Shown: in pieces, positions 8,985 through 16,794 of the stretch | How the letters are laid out: every line of letters starts with the position of its first letter | Position numbering within the stretch: position 1 is the stretch's first letter | Origin: DASUGC01 sp035606665 | GTDB taxonomy: Bacteria; Acidobacteriota; Vicinamibacteria; Vicinamibacterales; SCN-69-37 | Assembly: GCA_035606665.1 (NCBI GenBank) | Contig: DATNEY010000057.1 | Coordinates: 124,001 to 188,000 of the forward strand | Length of the DNA stretch: 64,000 nucleotides | Direction: 5' to 3' | Notes under the pieces: generated by a model | Databases searched by the model: none | Seen by the model: only the letters and a program-made list of their open reading frames with translations | Told to the model about the DNA's origin: nothing | Made by a program: the position numbers and the translations under genes

Positions 8985-10598
8985 ATGACCGGGCAGTCCG
9001 CGGATGCAGTCGTCAATCTCGAGCGGCGAGACTGGCGGATGGCGATTGCTCTGGGTGCGGCCTTCATCGTGCTGACGCTCACGACGGTTTTCGTTGCGAC
9101 CGCGTGCGGCAGCTTTCACGACGACGCGATCTACCTCAGTACCGCGAAGTCATTGGCAGAGGGTCGTGGCTACCATCAAATCAACCTGCCCGGCAGTCCG
9201 GCACAGACGAAGTACCCGGTCCTGTATCCACTGCTGTTGGCCGTGATTTGGAAGGTCTGGCCCAGGTTTCCCGAGAATCTGTGGCTGATGCAGGGATTGA
9301 CGGTCTGCCTTGGAGGACTGGCGACCACCTTGATGTACGCGTACCTCGTTCGTTTCAGGTACGCCTCGCGTCAGTTGGCATTTGCCGCGACCGCCATTGC
9401 GGTGACGACCCCCCTGCTACTTTTCGTCAACAGCCGCCTGCTTTCCGAGATGCCGTTTGCGGTGCTGCTGGCCGCTGCGTTGTGGCGGGTGGAACTGGCC
9501 GTGCGCTCGCCCGCGAACTGGCGGTCGCAGGTGCTCACCGGTGTCATTGTTGGTCTCCCGTACCTTTGTCGGTCAGCCGGGATCGTTCTCCCTGTCGCAG
9601 CGCTGCTTGTTCTCGCCATCCGCCGTCGGCCACTGACCGCCACAATCGCTGGAATCGCGATCGCCGTAGGCCCTTGGCTGTATTGGAGCCTGACGGCGCT
9701 AGGACAATGGCAACAGGACAACTTGGTCGGTTACTACACGGACTACGTAGGGAGCTGGTCGGTTGTCGCTTCGGAGCCCGGGAGGTTCATAGGCTGGAAC
9801 CTGGTCTACCTCCCCATCTCGACGTTCGGGACGAGTCTGCTCGGATTGCTGATGGGAACCAAGTGGCTCTTCGGCTGGAGACTGGCCACCATCCTGCTGC
9901 TTCTGGGAACTGCGACGTGGTTGCTCATCCTATGGCGGGCACTCCAGGTCCGGCTCCTCGCCGTGTTCCTTGCGTCTTACGGCGCACTACTTCTGCTTTG
10001 GCCCTGGCCCCCTGCCAGGTTCATCCTGCCAATACTTCCGTTTCTGCTGACCTTCGCCGGAGAGTCCCTGGGGCGACCTATTCGAAGAGCGCTGCCGACG
10101 CTGCACCCATGGGTCTTTCGGATTCTCGTGATCTTGATTCTCGGCAGCAACCTCGTCGTTGATTTCAAGATGGGTTCGGTCGTGAGGGAGACACAGTACC
10201 CATTCGCCGGCGTCCCGGACAGCACTGTCGAGTGGCGATCCTACGAATCGGTGTTCAGCTGGCTGAGGGCAAACACGCTTCCATCGGATCGCATTGCCTC
10301 CGCTCTGGACGGCATGGTCTTCCTCTACACAGGCCGCCAATCATTCAGACCGTTCCGTCACTACCCCGAACGGCTCTTCTATCTCGCAGAAGGTCCGAAA
10401 AGCGGAACCGCCGGCGAGGTGTGGAGCGCCCTCACGGGTAATCGAGCCAAGTTCCTCGTCGTGCTGCCGATCCCGGGCTTTGAGGCGGAACTGTCCTTCG
10501 CGGAACTGGTGGCGGAACTCAGGCGAACGTGGCCGGACCGTTTTGTCCCGAGATACGTCGGTCGCGACCCGAGGTTCATGGTGTTTGAAGTCCGGTGA
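8985..10598 (+). CDS. GT39/ArnT-like membrane glycosyltransferase
   Basis: A 537-aa polytopic membrane protein with about 10-12 hydrophobic segments and a C-terminal extracytoplasmic domain. After the first membrane helix it has the acidic pair D46-D47 in a FHDDAIYL context. This matches the D-D/E motif in the first periplasmic loop of the GT-C family (protein O-mannosyltransferases, ArnT). Such enzymes transfer sugars from polyprenyl-phosphate donors outside the membrane. A YPVLYPLLLAV segment follows, also typical of the family. It is last in the five-gene cluster, 4 bp after the DUF362 gene; the acceptor is unknown. Confidence 0.83.
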   Translation: MTGQSADAVVNLERRDWRMAIALGAAFIVLTLTTVFVATACGSFHDDAIYLSTAKSLAEGRGYHQINLPGSPAQTKYPVLYPLLLAVIWKVWPRFPENLWLMQGLTVCLGGLATTLMYAYLVRFRYASRQLAFAATAIAVTTPLLLFVNSRLLSEMPFAVLLAAALWRVELAVRSPANWRSQVLTGVIVGLPYLCRSAGIVLPVAALLVLAIRRRPLTATIAGIAIAVGPWLYWSLTALGQWQQDNLVGYYTDYVGSWSVVASEPGRFIGWNLVYLPISTFGTSLLGLLMGTKWLFGWRLATILLLLGTATWLLILWRALQVRLLAVFLASYGALLLLWPWPPARFILPILPFLLTFAGESLGRPIRRALPTLHPWVFRILVILILGSNLVVDFKMGSVVRETQYPFAGVPDSTVEWRSYESVFSWLRANTLPSDRIASALDGMVFLYTGRQSFRPFRHYPERLFYLAEGPKSGTAGEVWSALTGNRAKFLVVLPIPGFEAELSFAELVAELRRTWPDRFVPRYVGRDPRFMVFEVR

Positions 10599-10656
10599 TG
10601 CGGGGCCGAACCTAGCGCCCTTGCGGCACTGCCCTCACTGCCTGCGACGGAAATAG

Positions 10657-12624
10657 CTACTTCGCCGGCGCCCGATAACCCGTCTGTCCTCCGATCACGA
10701 TACCCTCGCGGCGCGAGCGGACTTCGACCTTGCGCCAGCCGCCATCGCGTGCGGAGTTCGTGGAGGTATAGCTGATCACGTACCGCCGGCGCAGATCCTC
10801 CAGGACGCGGCGGAACTCACCGGCGAGCGACGAGATCTCGAGCGGAAAGTACGACTCGCCACCCGACGCCTGCGAGATCTTCTCCAGCGTCTCGCGATCG
10901 ACCTTCGGACCGAGACCGATCGAATAGATGGCGGTATTCGCGTCCTTGAGGAGGCCGAGCACGTCGGCCAGCTTGTGCTCAGATCCCGGTCCGGTGCCGG
11001 GATTGTCCTCGTCGCGGCCGTCCGTCATGACGACAACGACCCGCCGGCCGGCGACATTGCGCAGGCGCGACACGCTGTCGTAGAGCGCGTCGTAGAGCGC
11101 GGTCCCGCCGCCGCTCTGGTACTTCGCAATCGCGGCGGCTGCGCCCTCGCGATCGGTGGACAGGTCGTGCGTCATCGACGCCCGGTCCGCGAACAACATG
11201 ACGCCGAGGGAATCCTTCGGCGGCAGCGCGTCGATGAACGACTTGGCCGAGTCGATCACGGCCGCCACGTCGCGTCTCATGCTCCCGCTCGCGTCGAGCA
11301 CGAGCACGGCCGACACGGGCGCCGTCGATTCCTGAAAGGCCTCGACCTGCTGCTCGATGCCGTCTTCCGTGACGATGAGGTCCTCGAGACTGATGTCCAC
11401 CTGACGGCGGCTCGTGTCACGAATCGTCAGCTCGATCTGCGGCCGCACCGGCGGCGGCGCGGGCGCGAAGTAGCCGGATCGGGCGCGCACCACGTGGGTC
11501 GGCGTGCCGGTCTTCACGGTGATCGCCCGCCACGTCCCGTCGAGCGCCTGATTCGACGGCGTGTACGAAATCACGTAGCGCTGCTGCACGTCGGCCGCGA
11601 TCAGGCCGTGGACCTCCGTGAGCTGGAACTCACGCGCCGGAAAGAACGCCCGGCCCCCGGTCTCCGCCGCGAGGCGCTTGAGCAACCCCTCTCCCGTCAG
11701 CGACACGCCGGCGCTGCCGCCGATGCCGATGACGTAGACCGTCGCCTTCGTCTTCTTGATCGCGTCGAGCGCGCGCTCGAACGCCACGCTGCTGTGCTCG
11801 TCGTAGCCGTCCGTGATGAGCACGACGATGTGCCGGCTGTCGATCGTCCCGAGCGTCGCGGCCGCCGTCGCAAGCGCGTTCAGGATCGCCGTGCCGCCGC
11901 CCGGCTGGATGCCATCGATCGCATCGATGATGGTCTGGCGGTCGTTGGTGGGCCCGGTGACCGTGCCGACCACTTTCGTAAACGGCGCGATGATGACCTT
12001 GTCGCCCGGCCGCAAATGGTCCGGCAACTGCCGTGCGGCGTCGCGCACGAAGTCCATGCGCCGCGCCATGCTCTGGCTGCTGTCGACGAGCAGCGTGTAC
12101 GTCGCTGGCTCGATGTCCGGCCTGGCCAGATCCAGCTTCTGGGGCACGCCGTCCTCGAGCACGGTAAAGTCCGCCGCCGTCAGGCCGTTGACCGGCCGGC
12201 CCGTCTTGTCCACGACGGTCGGCTCGAGCACGACGCTCGAGACGGAGGCCGCCTCCGACAGCTCGAGCGGCCTGAGGTACACCGAGTCGCGCGCGGATTC
12301 GCCGCTCGAGTCCGCGACCGACACGACGATTTCCCTCGGCAGGAACGGATTGTCGTCCACCCAGTCGATGGCGTACGGCGCACCGTCCTTGTCCTCGCCG
12401 ACGAGCTTGCCGTCGACGAAGAACTGCACGACGCTCAGGACGGTGCCGGGCGCGGACGTGATGCGCGCGACGATGCGCGTGGCGCCGGCGACGCCGGTAC
12501 GGCCGAGCGGCGACGTAATCTTTACGGTCAGTGCCTTCGGAGCGGGATTCTGCGCGGCGGGACGTACCGTACCGGCGCCGGCCAGAAGTACGGCCAGCAC
12601 GCCGATCAATGCCCTGGTCTTCAT
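10657..12624 (-). CDS. Secreted double VWFA-domain protein of Tad operon
   Basis: A 655-aa exported protein with a signal peptide at about residues 1-24. It has an N-terminal beta-rich domain (about 30-125), then two successive units of the acidobacterial VWFA-related type. Each unit starts with a beta-strand module containing V-x-E-D-G-x-x-Q (VLEDGVPQKL, VTEDGIEQQV) and continues into a von Willebrand A domain with a MIDAS motif, DSSQS in the first and DASGS in the second. Each also ends with an R-Y-V-I-S-Y-T strand, a clear internal duplication. VWA domains bind ligands through a metal ion, so an adhesin or pilus-associated role is plausible. It is the last gene of the Tad operon, with an ATGA overlap to the AAA ATPase gene. 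Confidence 0.85.
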   Translation of the reverse strand: MKTRALIGVLAVLLAGAGTVRPAAQNPAPKALTVKITSPLGRTGVAGATRIVARITSAPGTVLSVVQFFVDGKLVGEDKDGAPYAIDWVDDNPFLPREIVVSVADSSGESARDSVYLRPLELSEAASVSSVVLEPTVVDKTGRPVNGLTAADFTVLEDGVPQKLDLARPDIEPATYTLLVDSSQSMARRMDFVRDAARQLPDHLRPGDKVIIAPFTKVVGTVTGPTNDRQTIIDAIDGIQPGGGTAILNALATAAATLGTIDSRHIVVLITDGYDEHSSVAFERALDAIKKTKATVYVIGIGGSAGVSLTGEGLLKRLAAETGGRAFFPAREFQLTEVHGLIAADVQQRYVISYTPSNQALDGTWRAITVKTGTPTHVVRARSGYFAPAPPPVRPQIELTIRDTSRRQVDISLEDLIVTEDGIEQQVEAFQESTAPVSAVLVLDASGSMRRDVAAVIDSAKSFIDALPPKDSLGVMLFADRASMTHDLSTDREGAAAAIAKYQSGGGTALYDALYDSVSRLRNVAGRRVVVVMTDGRDEDNPGTGPGSEHKLADVLGLLKDANTAIYSIGLGPKVDRETLEKISQASGGESYFPLEISSLAGEFRRVLEDLRRRYVISYTSTNSARDGGWRKVEVRSRREGIVIGGQTGYRAPAK

Positions 12625-13937
12625 GAGACCGATTCGTCGCCGCCTTCGATGAAGTACGTCGCGACGGCGGCGTCGAGAAGCGCGACGGTCAGCGCCTTGG
12701 CTTCGCCGAGATATTGTCCGAGCGCCAGCGCCTGGCTGATGAGATCGCGCGGATGGCAGCCGCGGAACGGGATGCCACGAGCGGTGTAGACGTTGTCGAG
12801 GAGGTGCCGGACGTGCGCGGGATCGTACGGAATGCCCCGCTCGATGCACGCCTTTTCGAAGATCCGGGCGTACTCGTCCGGCGTCGGGTTCTCGGCCCGG
12901 ATCTTGTACTGGATGCGGCGCAGGAACGCCTCGTCCACCAGCTCGGCCGGCTTGATGTTCGTCGCGAACACCGGCAGCGTGAGAAACGGCACTTCGACCT
13001 TCTGTCCCGACTGTAGCACCAGGTAATCCACGCGGCTCTCGAGCGGGTGCACCCAGCGATTCAGCAGCGCCACCGGCGAACAGCGCTGGCGGCCGAAATC
13101 GTCGATCACGAGCACGCCGCCGTTCGCCATGAGCTGGAGCGACGGACGATAGATGCCGGACGTCTGGTTGTACGTGAGGTCGAGCGACTCCAGCACCATC
13201 TCGCCGCCGACCGTGACGAGCGGACGCCGGCAGCGTTCCCAGCGGCGGTCGTAGAGGTTGGTGGCTTCGAACGTCTCCGAGGCCCTGGGCCGGGGAAACG
13301 CGTCGTGATTGATCGGGTCGAACACCTGAATGATGGATCCATCGACCTCGATGGCGTGCGGAATCCAGATGTCTCCGTGCAGAATGTTCCGAATCGCCTG
13401 CGAGATGACGGTTTTGCCGTTCCCGGGCGGCCCGTACACGAAGAGGGACTGGCCGGAATTCACCGCCGGACCAAGCCGCTCCAGCATCTGCTTGCTCAGC
13501 ACGAGGTGCGAGAAACCGCGCTCAACGTCGGCCCGCGAGACACGCTTCGGCACCGATTCGTCGAACGAATGCATGTACCGTCGGTACTGGTCGAGCGGCA
13601 CCGGGGCGATGCCGACGTAGAGGCTGCGATCGAGGAAAATCGCGGCCCGTTCGCGGCCAAGCGTCGAGATCCGGTACTTGTACGTCAGGGGCCCGAGGGA
13701 GGTGCCGCCGACAATCTCGCACAGGCGCTCGGCCTTGAGCGTTTCCACCCCGGGCTCGATCGCCGTGAACGGCAGCCCGAGCCGCTCGGCCCACTCGGTC
13801 CCGGTCGCCTCACCCGTCATGTGAAGCGTCTTCACGAGCAGTTGCACGATCATGTCGAGGCGGAGACCCGTCGCCTCGAGCGAGGCCGGCATCGGAAGAT
13901 CGGGCGAGCGGTAGGTCTGAGCGGTCAGCGTGCTCAT
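12621..13937 (-). CDS. AAA+ ATPase of Tad operon
   Basis: A 438-aa cytoplasmic protein. The N-terminal part (about 20-110) looks like a winged-helix region. An AAA+ module follows: Walker A GPPGNGKT at 169-176, Walker B VLVIDD at 275-280, sensor-1 Asn in FATN near 327, and a candidate arginine finger in FLRRIQ near 340. It lies between the TPR lipoprotein and the VWA protein, with 4-bp overlaps on both sides. It therefore belongs to the Tad operon although it is not one of the standard Tad genes. Its client is unknown. A MoxR-like role for the downstream VWA protein is complicated by that protein's signal peptide. Confidence 0.87.
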   Translation of the reverse strand: MSTLTAQTYRSPDLPMPASLEATGLRLDMIVQLLVKTLHMTGEATGTEWAERLGLPFTAIEPGVETLKAERLCEIVGGTSLGPLTYKYRISTLGRERAAIFLDRSLYVGIAPVPLDQYRRYMHSFDESVPKRVSRADVERGFSHLVLSKQMLERLGPAVNSGQSLFVYGPPGNGKTVISQAIRNILHGDIWIPHAIEVDGSIIQVFDPINHDAFPRPRASETFEATNLYDRRWERCRRPLVTVGGEMVLESLDLTYNQTSGIYRPSLQLMANGGVLVIDDFGRQRCSPVALLNRWVHPLESRVDYLVLQSGQKVEVPFLTLPVFATNIKPAELVDEAFLRRIQYKIRAENPTPDEYARIFEKACIERGIPYDPAHVRHLLDNVYTARGIPFRGCHPRDLISQALALGQYLGEAKALTVALLDAAVATYFIEGGDESVS

Positions 13938-14779
13938 CGGGGTATCCGTCTGGCGCCGGCCGCGAGCGTGCGTGCTTCGAACGCGCGCGTGCAGGCGGCC
14001 TCGAATGCCGGTGCGAGCCGGCACGCCTCGGTCAGCGCAGCCGCCGCCGGTCCGTAATCCTTCCGCGACAGCAGCAGGATGCCGAAGTTGTACTGCGCGG
14101 CGGCGCGGTTGCCTGACGCCATCAGCGTATCGCGGGCGTCGTCGAGCCGCCCGGCCGCCGCCTGCACGAGCGCGAGGTTGTTGCGAGCGATGCTCGAACC
14201 AGGGTCCCGTTCGAGCGCCGCGCGGCATCGCGCGAGCGCCTTCTGCTCATCCCCGTCGATGAGCGCGACGTAGCAGAGGTTGTTCAGCGCCCACGTGGCA
14301 TCCGGCGCCAGGGTCAGAGCGCGCTCGAAGCTGGCGACGGCCTCCACGGGCTGTCCGAGCGCGAACTGGACGGTGCCGAGCGTATTGTGGGCGTCGGGGG
14401 ACGTTGGCGCGAATGAAACCGCGCGGTGCGCATCCCCAAGCGCGGCGTCGGGCTGCCCGAAGTCCCTGCGGGCACGGGCGCGCGCGGCAAGCAGTATCGA
14501 ATCACGGGGAGAGAGGTCGATCGCACGCGTCAGGAAGGCGATGGCGCGGTCGTAGACGCCGAGCCTCAGGTACTCGTCGGCGACGGCTTTGTAGGTGTCA
14601 GCGGCCGGCCGGCTGGCCTCGGCCTTGAGCGCGGCGGTAAGACCCGGGTCGGTCGATTCGAGGTCGCCGCCTGCCTGCACGCTCGTTTTGGAGGCTGCAG
14701 AAAACGGCGCACGGCGGGCGGCACACGCGCCACCCGCCGTGACGACCAAAATCAGAAGAACAGCGGACCGGCGATGCAG
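13934..14779 (-). CDS. TPR lipoprotein, TadD-like, with CTG start
   Basis: A 281-aa protein with about five tetratricopeptide repeats (around residues 55-260), recognisable by A-x-x-x-Y-x-x-x-x-D-x-A and N-N-L-x-x-V patterns. It corresponds to the TadD pilotin-like lipoprotein of Tad systems. No ATG or GTG gives a signal peptide. A CTG at 14779 preceded by GGGAGG at 6-nt spacing gives a start with an HRR n-region, a hydrophobic stretch and a terminal GGAC lipobox-like cysteine. A TTG at 14749 is an alternative but removes most of the signal. The CTG lies 1 nt after the stop of the 31-aa upstream ORF, so translation is probably coupled. Confidence 0.8.
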   Translation of the reverse strand: MHRRSAVLLILVVTAGGACAARRAPFSAASKTSVQAGGDLESTDPGLTAALKAEASRPAADTYKAVADEYLRLGVYDRAIAFLTRAIDLSPRDSILLAARARARRDFGQPDAALGDAHRAVSFAPTSPDAHNTLGTVQFALGQPVEAVASFERALTLAPDATWALNNLCYVALIDGDEQKALARCRAALERDPGSSIARNNLALVQAAAGRLDDARDTLMASGNRAAAQYNFGILLLSRKDYGPAAAALTEACRLAPAFEAACTRAFEARTLAAGARRIPR

Positions 14780-14780
14780 C

Positions 14781-14876
14781 TCAGTCCTCCCGGCTCAGTC
14801 GGCTCTTGCGCCGCTGTATGTACAGCAGGAAGAAGACACCGGCAAGCACGAGCAGAACAATCTGATACGTCTCCAT
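14781..14876 (-). CDS. 31-aa single-pass membrane microprotein in Tad operon
   Basis: A short ORF of 31 codons in the spacer between tadC and the TPR lipoprotein gene. It starts with ATG, preceded by GGAG at a 9-nt distance. It encodes a short polar N-terminus, one hydrophobic segment (about residues 6-20, rich in V, L, F and A) and a basic tail containing QRRKSRLSR. Its stop codon lies 1 nt before the CTG start of the TPR gene, and its last codons contain that gene's Shine-Dalgarno GGGAGG. The size, membrane helix and spacing support a real translated gene. It could instead be a leader peptide that couples translation of the lipoprotein. Confidence 0.7.
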   Translation of the reverse strand: METYQIVLLVLAGVFFLLYIQRRKSRLSRED

Positions 14877-14903
14877 TCGCAAGCTCCTTTGGCCGCACGC
14901 CGG

Positions 14904-15824
14904 CTACTGGCCGATCTGCTGATAAAACACCCGGACGAATTGAATGACGGCCGGCCCTAGTGTAACGACAAAGAAGGCCGGGAACAGCATGAAGACCAAC
15001 GGGAAGACCAGCTTGACACCGACCTTCTGGGCCCGCTCCTCCGCCCGCTGCCGCCGCTTGGTGCGCGAGACGTCGGCGTGGGTGCGCAGGGCCTGCGACA
15101 CGCTCGTGCCGAATCGATCTGTCTGGATGAGCATCGCCACGAGCGACCGGATGTCGTCCGTCCCGGTCCGGGCGGAGAGGTTTCTGAATGCCTCCATGCG
15201 CGGCTTGCCGGCACGTGTCTCGGTCACGACCAGACGGAACTCCTGCGCGAGCGCCGGGTACGAGATCTCGAGCTCGTCGGTGGACTTGATGATCGCCTGA
15301 TCCATCGAGGACCCCGCCTCGAGACACACGATCAAGAGGTCGAGGAGATCCGGCAGCCCATTGTCGACCGCCCGCTGCCGCGCGCCGATCTTGCGGTGCA
15401 GCCAGAACCCCGGGAGCTGCGCGCCGAGGAGCGCGGCGACGATCGCCACGGGCCATCCCTGCCTGACCGGCAGCCAGATCAGCGGCAGCAGACCCACCAC
15501 AATCGGTGAGATCACCTGTGCGAGCGTGTAGCCTGCGACGGGGCCCAGCGTGTAGATCCCCGCGCGCTGGAAGCGCCGCCTGAGCGCACCCAGTTCCTTC
15601 GGCGAGCGCGGCACGAGCCCGGTCAGCTGCTTGACGAACTTGGACTCTTCCGGCGTCAGCGAGACCTGCTCGAGGACAACGCCGGTGGCAGACGCCGTGA
15701 CGGTCTTCATGAGCCGGCGCCGCTCGGGCGTGACGTCACGCAGGAGCCGCGATGCGCCCACGCCCGTGAGGAGCGCGACGGCGCCAAAGACGGCAGCGAC
15801 GGTGAGCCAGAGGTCGGGAGTCAC
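14904..15824 (-). CDS. tadC: TadC-like pilus inner-membrane protein
   Basis: A 306-aa type II secretion F-domain protein, the second of the TadB/TadC pair forming the inner-membrane platform for Flp pilus assembly. It has an N-terminal membrane helix (residues 5-22), two helices near 95-135, a cytoplasmic F domain with the LPDLLDLLIVCLEAG motif near 160, and a C-terminal membrane segment with FPLVFMLFPAFF. The GTG start at 15824 has no recognisable ribosome-binding site, because the 15-nt spacer after the tadB stop consists of heptamer repeats. Translation is probably coupled to tadB. Confidence 0.92.
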   Translation of the reverse strand: MTPDLWLTVAAVFGAVALLTGVGASRLLRDVTPERRRLMKTVTASATGVVLEQVSLTPEESKFVKQLTGLVPRSPKELGALRRRFQRAGIYTLGPVAGYTLAQVISPIVVGLLPLIWLPVRQGWPVAIVAALLGAQLPGFWLHRKIGARQRAVDNGLPDLLDLLIVCLEAGSSMDQAIIKSTDELEISYPALAQEFRLVVTETRAGKPRMEAFRNLSARTGTDDIRSLVAMLIQTDRFGTSVSQALRTHADVSRTKRRQRAEERAQKVGVKLVFPLVFMLFPAFFVVTLGPAVIQFVRVFYQQIGQ

Positions 15825-15825
15825 G

Positions 15826-15853
15826 TCAGTAATCAGTAATCAGTATTCAATAT
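15826..15853. repeat. Four tandem heptamers (TCAGTAA-type)
   Basis: Four consecutive 7-bp units: TCAGTAA, TCAGTAA, TCAGTAT and TCAATAT. They fill the tadB-tadC spacer and include the tadB stop codon and its last codons. Confidence 0.9.
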
Positions 15854-16787
15854 CCACGAGCTTGCGGATCCACAGCACGCCCAGCACTTGCAGGACGACG
15901 GCTGCGACAATCATCCGCTGCCCGAGCGCATCGTGCATCAGGCCGCCCAGGTGATTCGGGTTGAGCACGAACGTCGCGACGGCGAGGGCCGGCGGCAGCG
16001 CCCCGAGCACCCATCCCGTAATCCGGCCGTGCGCCGAGAGGACGGCCACCTGCCGTCGCACCTTGAAGCGCTCCCGAATCACGGAGCCGAGGTTGTCGAG
16101 CACCTCCGCGAGGTTGCCGCCCGCCTCGCGCTGCGTCAGCACCGCGGTGACGAAGAACCGCGCGTCGAGCACGGGAATCCTCTTCGCGAAATTCCGCAGC
16201 GCGTCCGGCAGCGTCAACCCGAAGTTCTGCTCGTCGAACAGGATGCGGAACTCGGTGCCGACCGGGGCCGCGATCTCGTCGGCCACCATGCCGAGCCCGG
16301 TGGGCAGCGCGTGACCGGCGCGAAGCGCGCGCGCGACCAGGTCGATCGCTTCGGGGAACTGATCCTCGAACTTGCGCAGCCGCTTCGCGCGCTTCCAACG
16401 CACCCAGAGGTACGGGATGCTGCCGGTCAGAACGCCTGCGATCGCTGCGAGCGCGGTGATCTTCGCGAACAGCAGCGTCAACCAGAAGCCGAGCACGCTC
16501 GCGCATCCGATGAGCAGGACGTACACGCTCACGGTCATCTTGACGCCGGACTGATAGAGGAAGTGCTGCACCGGCCCCGCGACACGCAGCCGCACGAGCA
16601 TCTCGTTCACCGAGCCGACCGAGCTCATCGACTCTTCCGGCTTCAGCACCTCGGGGCGCCGGTCGCGGCGCTGGCGCTTCGGCTGCAGCCGCGCGAGCAT
16701 CAGGTTCTCGTCGCGCATGACCGCGACGTAGTACGCGCCCCAGATGATGAGGAAGACGCCGACGAAGACGATGGAAGGCAGCAGCAT
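15840..16787 (-). CDS. tadB: TadB-like pilus inner-membrane protein
   Basis: A 315-aa type II secretion F-domain membrane protein, partner of TadC. It has an N-terminal helix at residues 5-22, a hydrophobic pair near 90-130 and the conserved FEDQFPEAIDLVARALRAGH start of the F domain near 155. QREAGGNLAEVLDNL follows at about 215-230, and two C-terminal membrane helices complete the protein. Its ATG at 16787 lies 7 bp after the tadA stop. Its last codons and stop lie within a heptamer repeat tract, suggesting that the repeat reshaped the extreme C-terminus. Confidence 0.93.
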   Translation of the reverse strand: MLLPSIVFVGVFLIIWGAYYVAVMRDENLMLARLQPKRQRRDRRPEVLKPEESMSSVGSVNEMLVRLRVAGPVQHFLYQSGVKMTVSVYVLLIGCASVLGFWLTLLFAKITALAAIAGVLTGSIPYLWVRWKRAKRLRKFEDQFPEAIDLVARALRAGHALPTGLGMVADEIAAPVGTEFRILFDEQNFGLTLPDALRNFAKRIPVLDARFFVTAVLTQREAGGNLAEVLDNLGSVIRERFKVRRQVAVLSAHGRITGWVLGALPPALAVATFVLNPNHLGGLMHDALGQRMIVAAVVLQVLGVLWIRKLVDIEY

Positions 16788-16794
16788 GGACGAT

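Noticed and set aside
10975..12789. 604-codon plus-strand frame
   Set aside because: It is antisense to the double-VWA gene and its translation has the Arg/His/Val-rich composition of GC-rich shadows.
12621..13937. AAA+ gene considered a MoxR partner of the VWA protein
   Set aside because: MoxR partners are usually cytoplasmic or membrane VWA proteins. The VWA protein here has a signal peptide, so a direct partnership is not supported.
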